Shown here: one piece after another, positions 47,659-55,071 of the stretch | Position numbering within the stretch: position 1 is the stretch's first letter | How the letters are laid out: each line of letters starts with the position of its first letter | Assembly: GCA_934717675.1 (NCBI GenBank) | Contig: CAKUYZ010000006.1 | Location: forward strand, 3,417 to 67,416 | DNA length: 64,000 nucleotides | Direction: 5' to 3' | Source: an uncultured Bacteroidales bacterium | GTDB taxonomy: Bacteria > Bacteroidota > Bacteroidia > Bacteroidales > Marinilabiliaceae | The notes under the pieces: generated by a model | Database searches by the model: none | The model's input: only the letters and a program-made list of their open reading frames with translations | What the model was told of the DNA's origin: nothing | Translations under genes and position numbers: made by a program

Positions 47659-50012
47659 GAACAGCAGCCATACTCGCCGCCTCGCTCGCGGCACTGGCCC
47701 TGGGGCCTCGCGCCAAGGCGCAATGGACGCTCCACACGTCATTCAACGGGGCCACGATGACAGCCGTGGCGGCGGGCAAAGCGGTTGCCGGGAACAGCTA
47801 CGGCCTGACCTATTACGACCCCGCCGAGGGACTGACATCGACACTAGACAAGGCCAACCATCTGTCCTCTTCCGGAATATCGGCCATAAAAGGCAACGGC
47901 GACATCCTCATCGTGGGATATGCCGACGGGAACATCGACCTGGTGGACATGGCCCAAATGACCACCTACAACATTCCGGAGCTGCGGCTCAGCACCAAGC
48001 ACAACAACAAAGTAATCAACTCCATAACGCCCGCCAGCACACAATATTATATTGGCTTCGGCGGCGGCGTGCTGGAGGTTGACGGGCGCAAGGCTGAAAT
48101 AAAGTCGGCGTGGGGCGTCACCGCCGATGGCGTAGACGTGCGCGGCGTGGCGCTGACGGCCGACCACATATACGCCGCCACGGCCACGGGCATATACCGC
48201 GCGCGGCGCGACAGCCGCCTGCTGGAAGATCCCGGCCAATGGAGCCTCCTGACAAGCCCGCGGGGCAACACCGTGAGCCTGGCGGCCATAGCCGACACCG
48301 TCTACGCCGCCGTTGGTCGCGCGGGCGGAGACGTGACGCTCTGGAAGATAACGACCGACGGGGCTGAAGCCAAAAACCGCATCGGCTCATTCCGCTCACT
48401 GAGCGGGCGCGGAGAGAAGCTGCTGGTGACGCGCAGCGGCGGCGTTGACCTCTTGGGAGCGGGCTTGGCCGTGGAGGCCTCCGTGACCTCCGTGGGGCGC
48501 GCCGACACAGCAGACACCGTGACGAAGCCGCAGTTCCGCATGGCAGAGATGATGGACGACAAGACGTTGGCCATCGCGGACAATGACGCGTGCCTGGTGA
48601 TCTCAGACACGGCCGGCATAGGCAAGGCCTATAAGCCCAACGGCCCGCGGAGCAACATATCTTCTTGCATCACGGCGGCTGGAGACGACATATACGTGGG
48701 CGGCCCCGGACGCAATGGCGAGCTGAACAACCAAGGCAATCCGGCCTCGGTGAGCGTGTTGCGCAATGGGATGTGGTACAGCTCCGCCAAGACATGGGCG
48801 GACAGCCGCGAGCCATGCATGGTGGCCGCCAACCCTCGAGACCCGTCAGACGTGTTCCTCTCAACATGGGGGACGGGCATCTTCAAGATTGTTGACTGTC
48901 AGCTAGACACACAGTTCACCGCCGGCAACTCAACCATCAAAGACATATTCGGCGGCAACAGATACGTCCGCTCTGACGCCATCACGTTCGACAAGGCCGG
49001 CAACCTCTACGTATTGGCCTGCATGGTGGACAGCGGCATCAACGTCATGACCCCCGAAGGCGAGTGGCACAGCTACCCCTACGGCCCCATGGGCGACGGC
49101 TCTACGCACTCCTACGCCGCCATGGCGGCCGCGCCGAACGGCAACATCTGGGTGGCGTCGACATATATGAGCGGGACGCACACGTCGGTCTTCAACATTG
49201 GCGGCACGCCAGAGAGCTGCGATGACGACCTCTACATGAGCACCCGCGGCAACGAGGCCGACAAACAATACGTGGGCCGCATTGAACTGGTGGACTCCGA
49301 GACGGGCGAAGCCGTGGGCGAGAGAGCCAACACATTCGCCATCGACGCCGACGGCAACGTGTGGGTGGGCACGTCGGCCGGACTGCTCGTGACAAAAGAC
49401 AACAAGACGATGCTCCAGACGGGTACCGTGTCATTCAACCGAATAAAAGTGCCGCGCAACGACGGCACAAACCTGGCCGACTACCTGCTAGACGGGGCCT
49501 ACATCAACGCCATTGCCGTGGACGGGGCCAACCGCAAGTGGATTGGCACAGATGATGACGGCGCGTATCTGGTGAGCCCCGACGGCACCCAGACCATACG
49601 CCACTTCACAACGGCAAACAGCCCGCTGCCAAGCGACAAGGTGGAGGGAGTGGCCATACGCCAGTCCGATGGCGAGATTTACTTCGCCACGCCCGCCGGC
49701 ATAGCCTCTTACAAAGGAGACGCCACAGAACCGTCGGAGACGCTCGCATCCGTCAGGATATACCCCAACCCCTTCAGCCTCAGGCACGGACCCGGGGCGG
49801 TGAGCATAGACAGGCTGATGGGCGCCACGACGCTCTTCATAACCGACGCCGCAGGAAACCGAGTGGCAAGGCTCACATCGGTGGGTGGCAAAGCCACATG
49901 GGACGGCAGACGACCCGACGGCCGACTGGCAGCCGCGGGCATATACATTGTCTGGATGACGGCGAGCAACGGAGACAGCAAAGCCGTTGGCAAACTGCTG
50001 GTGACAGACTGA
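47655..50012 (+). CDS. porZ: Type IX secretion system protein PorZ
   Basis: PorZ belongs to the cell-surface attachment complex of T9SS, which links exported cargo to anionic lipopolysaccharide. This 785-residue protein has a signal peptide (MRTAAILAASLAALALGPRAKA). Two large beta-propeller domains of the two-component-regulator type follow, about 25-690, with repeats such as NGNIWVASTYMSGTHTSVF and DGNVWVGTSAGLLVTKDN. A C-terminal sorting-like domain runs from about residue 700 (VRIYPNPFSLRHGPG ... GIYIVWMTASNGDSKAVGKLLV). This order and length match PorZ. It overlaps rdgB by 4 nt, so they are coupled. Its presence implies the cell has a T9SS, which bears on the C-terminal tail of the propeller protein at 15966-17540. 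Confidence 0.88.
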   Translation: MRTAAILAASLAALALGPRAKAQWTLHTSFNGATMTAVAAGKAVAGNSYGLTYYDPAEGLTSTLDKANHLSSSGISAIKGNGDILIVGYADGNIDLVDMAQMTTYNIPELRLSTKHNNKVINSITPASTQYYIGFGGGVLEVDGRKAEIKSAWGVTADGVDVRGVALTADHIYAATATGIYRARRDSRLLEDPGQWSLLTSPRGNTVSLAAIADTVYAAVGRAGGDVTLWKITTDGAEAKNRIGSFRSLSGRGEKLLVTRSGGVDLLGAGLAVEASVTSVGRADTADTVTKPQFRMAEMMDDKTLAIADNDACLVISDTAGIGKAYKPNGPRSNISSCITAAGDDIYVGGPGRNGELNNQGNPASVSVLRNGMWYSSAKTWADSREPCMVAANPRDPSDVFLSTWGTGIFKIVDCQLDTQFTAGNSTIKDIFGGNRYVRSDAITFDKAGNLYVLACMVDSGINVMTPEGEWHSYPYGPMGDGSTHSYAAMAAAPNGNIWVASTYMSGTHTSVFNIGGTPESCDDDLYMSTRGNEADKQYVGRIELVDSETGEAVGERANTFAIDADGNVWVGTSAGLLVTKDNKTMLQTGTVSFNRIKVPRNDGTNLADYLLDGAYINAIAVDGANRKWIGTDDDGAYLVSPDGTQTIRHFTTANSPLPSDKVEGVAIRQSDGEIYFATPAGIASYKGDATEPSETLASVRIYPNPFSLRHGPGAVSIDRLMGATTLFITDAAGNRVARLTSVGGKATWDGRRPDGRLAAAGIYIVWMTASNGDSKAVGKLLVTD

Positions 50013-50036
50013 CATAGAAAAACAACAACAGAAAAC

Positions 50037-50312
50037 ATGACATACGAGTATCAGCCCAGCGGAGTGTGCAGCAAACTCTTCCGCATTGAAGTGGACGACA
50101 ACGGCACAGTGCGCCACGCCGAGGTCATCGGCGGGTGCAGCGGCAACCTGCAAGGCCTCTGCCGCCTGATGGAGGGGCGCAAGGCCAGCGAGGTGGCCGA
50201 GACGCTAAAAGGAATCAGGTGCGGAGCCAAGCCCACCTCATGCCCCGACCAGATGAGCAAGGCACTGGGGGAAATTGCGGCAGAGACGGGGCGCGGCGCC
50301 CACACGGCATAG
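50037..50312 (+). CDS. TSCPD domain protein (TIGR03905 type)
   Basis: A 91-residue protein consisting of one TSCPD domain: N-terminal YEYQPSGVCSKLFRIEVD, the central GGCSGNLQGLCRLMEGR, and the signature TSCPDQMSKAL. Six Cys in a small protein suggest metal or redox chemistry. TSCPD domains also occur at the C-terminus of vitamin B12-dependent ribonucleotide reductases. The stand-alone form has no assigned function. It lies in the rdgB-porZ-aroK cluster, 24 nt after porZ and 25 nt before aroK. Confidence 0.88.
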   Translation: MTYEYQPSGVCSKLFRIEVDDNGTVRHAEVIGGCSGNLQGLCRLMEGRKASEVAETLKGIRCGAKPTSCPDQMSKALGEIAAETGRGAHTA

Positions 50313-50337
50313 GGGCGAGAAGGAGGCAAAGACAACA

Positions 50338-50871
50338 ATGGAGCGCGTATTCCTGATAGGCTACATGGGCTCGGGCAAGTCCACCATAGGCAAATATGTG
50401 GCCAAAGACATGGGGTGGAGGTTCATTGACATGGACGACTACGTGGAGCGGCGGCTCGGCTGCACCATAAGCGAGTTCTTCGCCAAGCACGGCGAAGAAG
50501 CCTTCCGCCAAGCCGAGGCCGAGGCCTTGAAAGAGCTGGCCAAAGAGCCCAAGGCCATCATCGCCACCGGCGGCGGGTCCCCGTGCCACTTTGACAATAT
50601 GGATGTGATGAGGGCCGCCGGCCTGACCATATACATAAAGGTGGAGCCGGAGGAGCTGGCCGCAAGACTAAAAGGGGCCAAGGCCAAGAGGCCCATAATA
50701 GCCAACAAGACAGACGACGAGCTGCAAGACTTCATTGCCGCCCAACTGACGCAGCGCGAGCCATTCTACAACAAGGCCGAGATGGCCGTAGACGGCGCGC
50801 GACTGCCATTCTCGGCCTATAAGCCGTTCATTGAGACTTTCTCCCTGATGGGAGGGGACGACGGCGAATAG
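50338..50871 (+). CDS. aroK: Shikimate kinase
   Basis: ATP-dependent phosphorylation of shikimate on the route to chorismate; a 177-residue P-loop kinase. The Walker A loop is GYMGSGKSTIGK (residues 8-19), the shikimate-binding Asp is in DMDDYVERR, and GGGSPCHF is the conserved glycine loop. The lid region holds Lys/Arg-rich GAKAKRPI. The start at MERVFLIGYMG is standard; an in-frame extension to 50275 overlaps the TSCPD gene and is rejected. Confidence 0.96.
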   Translation: MERVFLIGYMGSGKSTIGKYVAKDMGWRFIDMDDYVERRLGCTISEFFAKHGEEAFRQAEAEALKELAKEPKAIIATGGGSPCHFDNMDVMRAAGLTIYIKVEPEELAARLKGAKAKRPIIANKTDDELQDFIAAQLTQREPFYNKAEMAVDGARLPFSAYKPFIETFSLMGGDDGE

Positions 50872-50905
50872 GCCTCGAAAACCACAAAACACATAAAAAC
50901 AAGCC

Positions 50906-51550
50906 ATGGCAAGAAAAGCCGCACTCTTTGACCTGGATGGCGTGGTCTTGGACACGGAACGCCAATATGACATAGTATGGGGTCGGATAGGTCATAAATA
51001 CCACCCCGAAATTCCCGACTTCGCCCGCCAGATAAAGGGTCAGACACTGACGAGCATACTCAACGCCCACTTCCACAGCGAGGCCGACCGGCGCGACGTG
51101 GAGGAGATGCTCAACAAATTCGAGGCAGAGGAGATGAAATATGACTTTGTAGACGGCGCCCGCCCCTACATCCTCTCCATCCGCGAGGCAGGCGTGCAAA
51201 CGGCCGTGGTGACAAGTTCCAACAACATGAAGATGGCGGACGTGAGGAGGAGCGTGGCCAACTTCGACAGCCTTTTTGACATCGTTGTGACGGCCGAGCA
51301 GACCGCGCGCTCCAAGCCCGCACCTGACTGCTTCCTCAAGGGGGCTGAGCTGCTGGGGCGCAAGCCAGAGGAGTGCGTGGTGTTTGAAGACTCGCGCAAC
51401 GGCATGAGGGCGGGCCGCGCGGCAGGGATGCTCACCGTTGGCGTGGCCACTACTTTTGGGCGCGACGTGGCCGCGGAGCTGGCCGACGTGGTGATAGACA
51501 ACTTCGTGGGCATAGCCCCATCACGTTTTTTCAACATCGGGCAAGAATAA
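50906..51550 (+). CDS. HAD family hydrolase, beta-phosphoglucomutase-like
   Basis: A 214-residue cytoplasmic HAD-superfamily phosphatase or phosphomutase. Motif I is LFDLDGVVLDTE (nucleophile Asp and general-acid Asp), motif II Thr/Ser is in VVTSSNN, the motif III Lys is in RSKPAPD, and motif IV is VVFEDSRNGMRAG. The helical cap inserted after motif I places it with beta-phosphoglucomutase and phosphoglycolate phosphatase relatives. The substrate is undetermined. It is 34 nt downstream of aroK on the same strand. Confidence 0.92.
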   Translation: MARKAALFDLDGVVLDTERQYDIVWGRIGHKYHPEIPDFARQIKGQTLTSILNAHFHSEADRRDVEEMLNKFEAEEMKYDFVDGARPYILSIREAGVQTAVVTSSNNMKMADVRRSVANFDSLFDIVVTAEQTARSKPAPDCFLKGAELLGRKPEECVVFEDSRNGMRAGRAAGMLTVGVATTFGRDVAAELADVVIDNFVGIAPSRFFNIGQE

Positions 51551-51568
51551 GAGAGCGAGGACAAAGAC

Positions 51569-52348
51569 ATGAAGACAAAGACAATAGCCGCCGCCATAAC
51601 GGCCCTGTGGCTTACGCTGACACCCGCCACGGCGGCCAACGAGACGGCGCCTGAGGCCGCGCCACTGCCCGCTGCGGGCAAGAGGTATGACACATTCAAC
51701 GTGGGGCAGATATACGTGGGCGGGCACGTGGGTTTCGCCGTCCCGACGTCAATAGGCCGCAGCAGCGGCGACCTGTCGTTTCGCGACGTGGCCAAGACGG
51801 GCTTCGTGATATTCGCCGACGTCATGCGGCAGATGAACCAGAGCGTGGGGCTTGGAGCCGAGGTGGGCTTCCGCAACTACCCGTATAACGACAAGAAGAC
51901 ATGGTCTAACCTGACGCGCTACGGCACTTTCGAGGCCACATACCGGGCCCTGGACTTCAACCTGACGGGCCGGCTCTTCTTCTCGCGCAACACCGTGAGG
52001 CCGTTTCTCGGCATCACGGCCGGGGGCGAGGTCATAATGAACTCGGTGGACTTTACTCCCAACACCAAGTATGCCGGCGCCATGACCGCCACGACCTACT
52101 CCACAACCAACCTCTCCGCCTCACTCGGACTAATGACCGGAGCCTATTTCAAGGCGGGCAAGCGCACCCTGATGAGCTGCCAAATTAGGCTCAACATAGT
52201 CCCGCAGCTCAAAGATGACGTTATAGAGGTGGCGGACTCGGACTATGGCGACATACAGACCGTGGCGCAAAACCCGCACGGCAACCAGACCAACATATCC
52301 GTCACCCTGGGTCTGCACATAGGCACCCAACGGAACAACAAGCACTGA
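51569..52348 (+). CDS. Outer membrane beta-barrel protein
   Basis: A 259-residue exported protein. The signal is MKTKTIAAAITALWLTLTPATAA. From about residue 45 alternating strands suit a small outer-membrane barrel of the OmpA/OmpX kind: QIYVGGHVGFAVPT, VGLGAEVGFRNYP, YRALDFNLTGRLFFS, RPFLGITAGGEVIM, and a last strand NISVTLGLHIG. It has no OmpA-like peptidoglycan domain. Function unknown. It is 18 nt after the HAD gene and is probably the last gene of the rdgB-to-barrel run. Confidence 0.85.
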   Translation: MKTKTIAAAITALWLTLTPATAANETAPEAAPLPAAGKRYDTFNVGQIYVGGHVGFAVPTSIGRSSGDLSFRDVAKTGFVIFADVMRQMNQSVGLGAEVGFRNYPYNDKKTWSNLTRYGTFEATYRALDFNLTGRLFFSRNTVRPFLGITAGGEVIMNSVDFTPNTKYAGAMTATTYSTTNLSASLGLMTGAYFKAGKRTLMSCQIRLNIVPQLKDDVIEVADSDYGDIQTVAQNPHGNQTNISVTLGLHIGTQRNNKH

Positions 52349-52378
52349 CAAGACAAAGGGGGACAAGGAGACGCAGCG

Positions 52379-52417
52379 AGCCCCGCCACACGCCTCTCCA
52401 GGCTGTGTGGCGGGGCT
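52379..52417. terminator. Hairpin between convergent barrel and lipoprotein genes
   Basis: A 13-bp stem AGCCCCGCCACAC with GTGTGGCGGGGCT, closing a 13-nt loop. U-tails are weak on both strands. Confidence 0.65.
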
Positions 52418-52441
52418 TGCCAGTTTGCGTTATGCCGCCGC

Positions 52442-53167
52442 CTACTGCTTCACAATGGTGATGGAGGTGTCGCTCTCGGCCACGAGGCTAGAGCCGCCCG
52501 CGAAATAGACGCGGACCTCGGCATAGTCGGCGCCAAGCTGCGAGGTGTAGAACGGGAAGCTGTATGTGGCCACGCTGTCGGTGCCCACATAGGCGTTCTG
52601 AGACACCTTGTAATAGGAGTTGGAGCGGAGCGGGCGCCCGTCTTTGTTATATGGCGTGAGCCTTATGCCGTATGACTTGACGGACTTTTGGGCAGGCACT
52701 TTCACCTTGATGTTGGAGCCGTCATAGGAGAGCTCGGTGGGGCGGACTTCATTCAGAGTGTCTTTGCGAGCCACATTTATGGCAATCTCGGTCGTGGCCC
52801 TCTCGCCGTCTTGCGAGGTGGCGGTGATGGTGTAGTCGCCATTGAGGCGCGCCGTGTCAGTGAATACGCAGGCGGGGCTGGAGAGCAGGGTCTCGAATCT
52901 GTAAGAGTCCTCGGTGGAGTCCACGGGCAGCTTGACACCGTTGGAACTGTAGATGTTTACGGACTGGAGCTTATACTTATAGTTGTTGGAGGAGACCACA
53001 ATGTAGGGTGAGAAGGTCCTCTGACCCTCTTGGCCACCTTGCAAGATGTAGCCGTTGACGGTGACGCCAAAAGAGACTTTTTCCGTATCGTCGTCTATGC
53101 AAGACGAAGCCAAAGGCAACAAGGCCAGAAAAGCGGCCGAGAGCGAGAGATAGGTTTTGAGTGACAT
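52442..53167 (-). CDS. Surface lipoprotein of unknown function
   Basis: A 241-residue lipoprotein. The signal MSLKTYLSLSAAFLALLPLASSC ends in a lipobox, and the mature end CIDDDTEK carries the acidic surface-export signal of Bacteroidetes. The rest is beta-rich with no motif I recognise (FGVTVNGYILQGGQEGQ; a middle Ig-like stretch; end SDTSITIVKQ), perhaps two Ig-like domains. The start at 53167 is chosen from the signal peptide. A minus-strand -7 motif TATATTTG (53194-53201) lies 27 nt upstream. Confidence 0.8.
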   Translation of the reverse strand: MSLKTYLSLSAAFLALLPLASSCIDDDTEKVSFGVTVNGYILQGGQEGQRTFSPYIVVSSNNYKYKLQSVNIYSSNGVKLPVDSTEDSYRFETLLSSPACVFTDTARLNGDYTITATSQDGERATTEIAINVARKDTLNEVRPTELSYDGSNIKVKVPAQKSVKSYGIRLTPYNKDGRPLRSNSYYKVSQNAYVGTDSVATYSFPFYTSQLGADYAEVRVYFAGGSSLVAESDTSITIVKQ

Positions 53168-53193
53168 TTGAATGGTTTTGTGAATAATGCGCG

Positions 53194-53201
53194 CAAATAT
53201 A
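53194..53201 (-). promoter_or_regulatory. -7 promoter element for the surface lipoprotein
   Basis: CAAATATA on the plus strand reads TATATTTG on the minus strand, 27 nt before the ATG at 53167. Confidence 0.6.
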
Positions 53202-53261
53202 TGCAAAGAATGCGCCAAATGGAGGCTAAGGCAGCTTTATGGTGACCCCTGAGGCATAAAA

Positions 53262-53310
53262 AAGGCCGCGCCGGGCGCAAGATTCCCTTCCTGCTCCACG
53301 GCGCGGCCTT
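53262..53310 (-). terminator. Terminator of the DUF5675 gene
   Basis: The stem AAGGCCGCGCCG / CGGCGCGGCCTT, read on the minus strand, is followed by TTTTATGCC. It lies 10 nt past the DUF5675 stop. Confidence 0.8.
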
Positions 53311-53320
53311 GGGGCATGGC

Positions 53321-53863
53321 CTATGCGGCCATGAGGCGCAACCTCTTCCAAATCTCGTCCGAGACGAGCTGGCCGATGGGCGCGGTGGCGGCGCAAGGCC
53401 CGTCGGCCTTCTCGGCCGAGGCCGCGAAATCGTCCACAATCTCAATCTGAGCCTCATCGGGCTGGTCTAAGAGCATCCGCACAATGTCCAGCTCTCGCGG
53501 TGTGCTGCACACCAGCCTGCCGCCGCCCACGTATTTGCCGGGCAAGATGCAGCCTTTGGTGTCGGCGGCGGTGTTTCCGCGATGAATCCTTATGCCCGTC
53601 ATGCCCGGGACGTCGATGAGGATGGGGAGCATCCGCCCGAACTTGGGGCTGCGCGTGAGAGCCACGTCATAGACCCCGGCCGGCACGGCCGTCTTGCCCT
53701 TGACCCTCACGCCCCAAGGGCGCACGGGCGGCTCCAGGGTGTCGCAGAGCAGATAGTCCTCGCGCTGGTCGGGCTCCGCCACGTCATCGGCCATGGACAC
53801 ATAGAGGCGGCCCATGCAGTAGGTGTCTGTATTCTCTTTGCGGAAAAGTTTAAAACGAATCAT
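53321..53863 (-). CDS. DUF5675 family protein
   Basis: A 180-residue protein with no signal peptide. The core matches DUF5675: YCMGRLYV, CDTLEPPVRPWG, KTAVPAGVYDVALTRSPKFGRMLP, VPGMTGIRIHRGNTAADTKGCILPG. The His-Arg-Gly-Asn and Cys-Ile-Leu motifs resemble the L,D-transpeptidase or phage-associated wall-enzyme pattern, but the reaction is not established. The last 40 residues are a variable tail. It lies 109 nt downstream of the DUF6266 gene on the same strand. Members of these two families are often found together in Bacteroidetes. Confidence 0.85.
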   Translation of the reverse strand: MIRFKLFRKENTDTYCMGRLYVSMADDVAEPDQREDYLLCDTLEPPVRPWGVRVKGKTAVPAGVYDVALTRSPKFGRMLPILIDVPGMTGIRIHRGNTAADTKGCILPGKYVGGGRLVCSTPRELDIVRMLLDQPDEAQIEIVDDFAASAEKADGPCAATAPIGQLVSDEIWKRLRLMAA

Positions 53864-53928
53864 AGGGTAAATGAGAATTTAGATGTGCGTGTGATTGAAT
53901 TGGCGCAAGAGCGCGGAGAAAAGGGCGG

Positions 53929-53958
53929 GGGCGATGGCTTCGGCCGCAACCATCGCCC
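53929..53958 (-). terminator. Possible terminator after DUF6266
   Basis: Stem GGGCGATGG / CCATCGCCC with a 12-nt loop. On the minus strand it is followed by CCCGCCCTTTT. It may be only partial, allowing some read-through into DUF5675. Confidence 0.55.
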
Positions 53959-53972
53959 GCGTCCATTAGTGG

Positions 53973-54590
53973 TTAGGAGAGCTTCTGGTGCGTTGTCTGG
54001 GTGGAGACGGAGCCAGTGGCCGCGAAGAAGAGTACGTGGAGCTCATCACCGCCCTGCGCGCCGAGGATGTCGGCGGCATTGAACTGCGCGTCGGTGGCCG
54101 AGAGGCTGGCGGAGAAGTTGGCCGCCTTGTCATTCTTGGCGTTATAGACGGCCAGATAGAGCTTGCCGCCGTAGAGCTCATCGGCCGCGGCAGGAGCCTC
54201 CCACGAGGCGGATATGACGCCCGCGGCGTTGGAGACGGCCACGTCGAACGGCTTGGCGCCATCGGACAGTTTGACGTCTTCTATCGGGAACACGTAGGAC
54301 CCCGTTTTCTCATCGAAAGAGACGGACTGTCTGTTAAACTTCACCGCCGCGGACCATCCTGAGGCCGCCCCGGAGCTGACGAACCCTCTTCTGATGGAGC
54401 TGAGGAAGAGTCGGAGTCGCTTGGAAGTGGCAGAGAGTTTGTTTCTGACTTCGAGCTGCGCCGCAGTTCGCGGGTTTGCCACCTTCGTAGCAAGAGAGCG
54501 AATATACGCAATGCCGCGCCAAGAGCTGCCGACAACAGTTCCGACTTTGCCGGAGAATGGTCCGAGAATACCTTGCTTGTAAGTTGCCAT
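53973..54590 (-). CDS. DUF6266 family protein
   Basis: A 205-residue protein with no signal peptide. The N-terminus MATYKQGILGPFSGKVGTV followed by VGSSWRGIAYIRS is diagnostic of DUF6266. The middle is basic and helical (VRNKLSATSKRLRLFLSSIRRGF) and the C-terminal half is beta-rich and Ig-like (PFDVAVSNAAGVISASWEAP...). Function unknown. The start at 54590 is set by the family; an upstream in-frame opening to 54689 is not used. The gene sits behind an unusually AT-rich leader of about 270 nt with a canonical promoter. Confidence 0.86.
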   Translation of the reverse strand: MATYKQGILGPFSGKVGTVVGSSWRGIAYIRSLATKVANPRTAAQLEVRNKLSATSKRLRLFLSSIRRGFVSSGAASGWSAAVKFNRQSVSFDEKTGSYVFPIEDVKLSDGAKPFDVAVSNAAGVISASWEAPAAADELYGGKLYLAVYNAKNDKAANFSASLSATDAQFNAADILGAQGGDELHVLFFAATGSVSTQTTHQKLS

Positions 54591-54863
54591 TTCATTTGAT
54601 GTGTTTGAGCGCGTCTTTTTGCGACTAGGCGAATCATGGGGGACAGGACGCGAGGCTCGGCCGCGCCTCGGTTTGTTCATATTTCGCACGCCGTCACGCA
54701 GACGCTTTGGTTGTAAAATAATTTTCTTTTATCAACAAAAGCAGAAACCTCCACCTGAAAACACCCGACAAAGCGCAACCCCGAAAGAACATGACTAAAA
54801 ATCAGTGTTTCAACAGCTTTGTCAAATTGTCGTCAACCTGTCAGTTTTGTTTCGTTGACAATG
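54591..54863 (-). other. Long AT-rich leader of the DUF6266 gene
   Basis: About 270 nt between the predicted promoter and the ATG. The far part (54715-54863) is AT-rich against a GC-rich window; the near part is GC-rich. No gene is convincing on either strand. Short inverted and T-rich stretches are present, but I cannot draw a definite structure by eye. Confidence 0.45.
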
Positions 54864-54893
54864 CAAAGGTAAGGTGATTTTTCTTTTTCACAA
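54864..54893 (-). promoter_or_regulatory. Bacteroidetes promoter for the DUF6266 gene
   Basis: On the minus strand, TTG (54891-54893) and TACCTTTG (54864-54871) are separated by 19 nt, matching the -33/-7 consensus in sequence and spacing. Confidence 0.7.
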
Positions 54894-55013
54894 GCAAACC
54901 GAAAGAATATTTGAAAAATATTTTTGGCGATATTACAAATTTGATTGATACTCTGCGTTTTAACGGAGCTACTTTAGGGGAGGATTCTCCAACTATGGGC
55001 AGAAACAAAAAAA

Positions 55014-55043
55014 GCCGATGGCGCAAAAAGCTGCGCCATCGGC
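55014..55043 (-). terminator. Malic enzyme terminator
   Basis: A perfect 12-bp stem GCCGATGGCGCA / TGCGCCATCGGC with a 6-nt loop. Read on the minus strand it is followed by TTTTTTTGTTTC, a textbook intrinsic terminator. Confidence 0.9.
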
Positions 55044-55071
55044 CTAAAATAAATGACTTATTGGGATGCGA

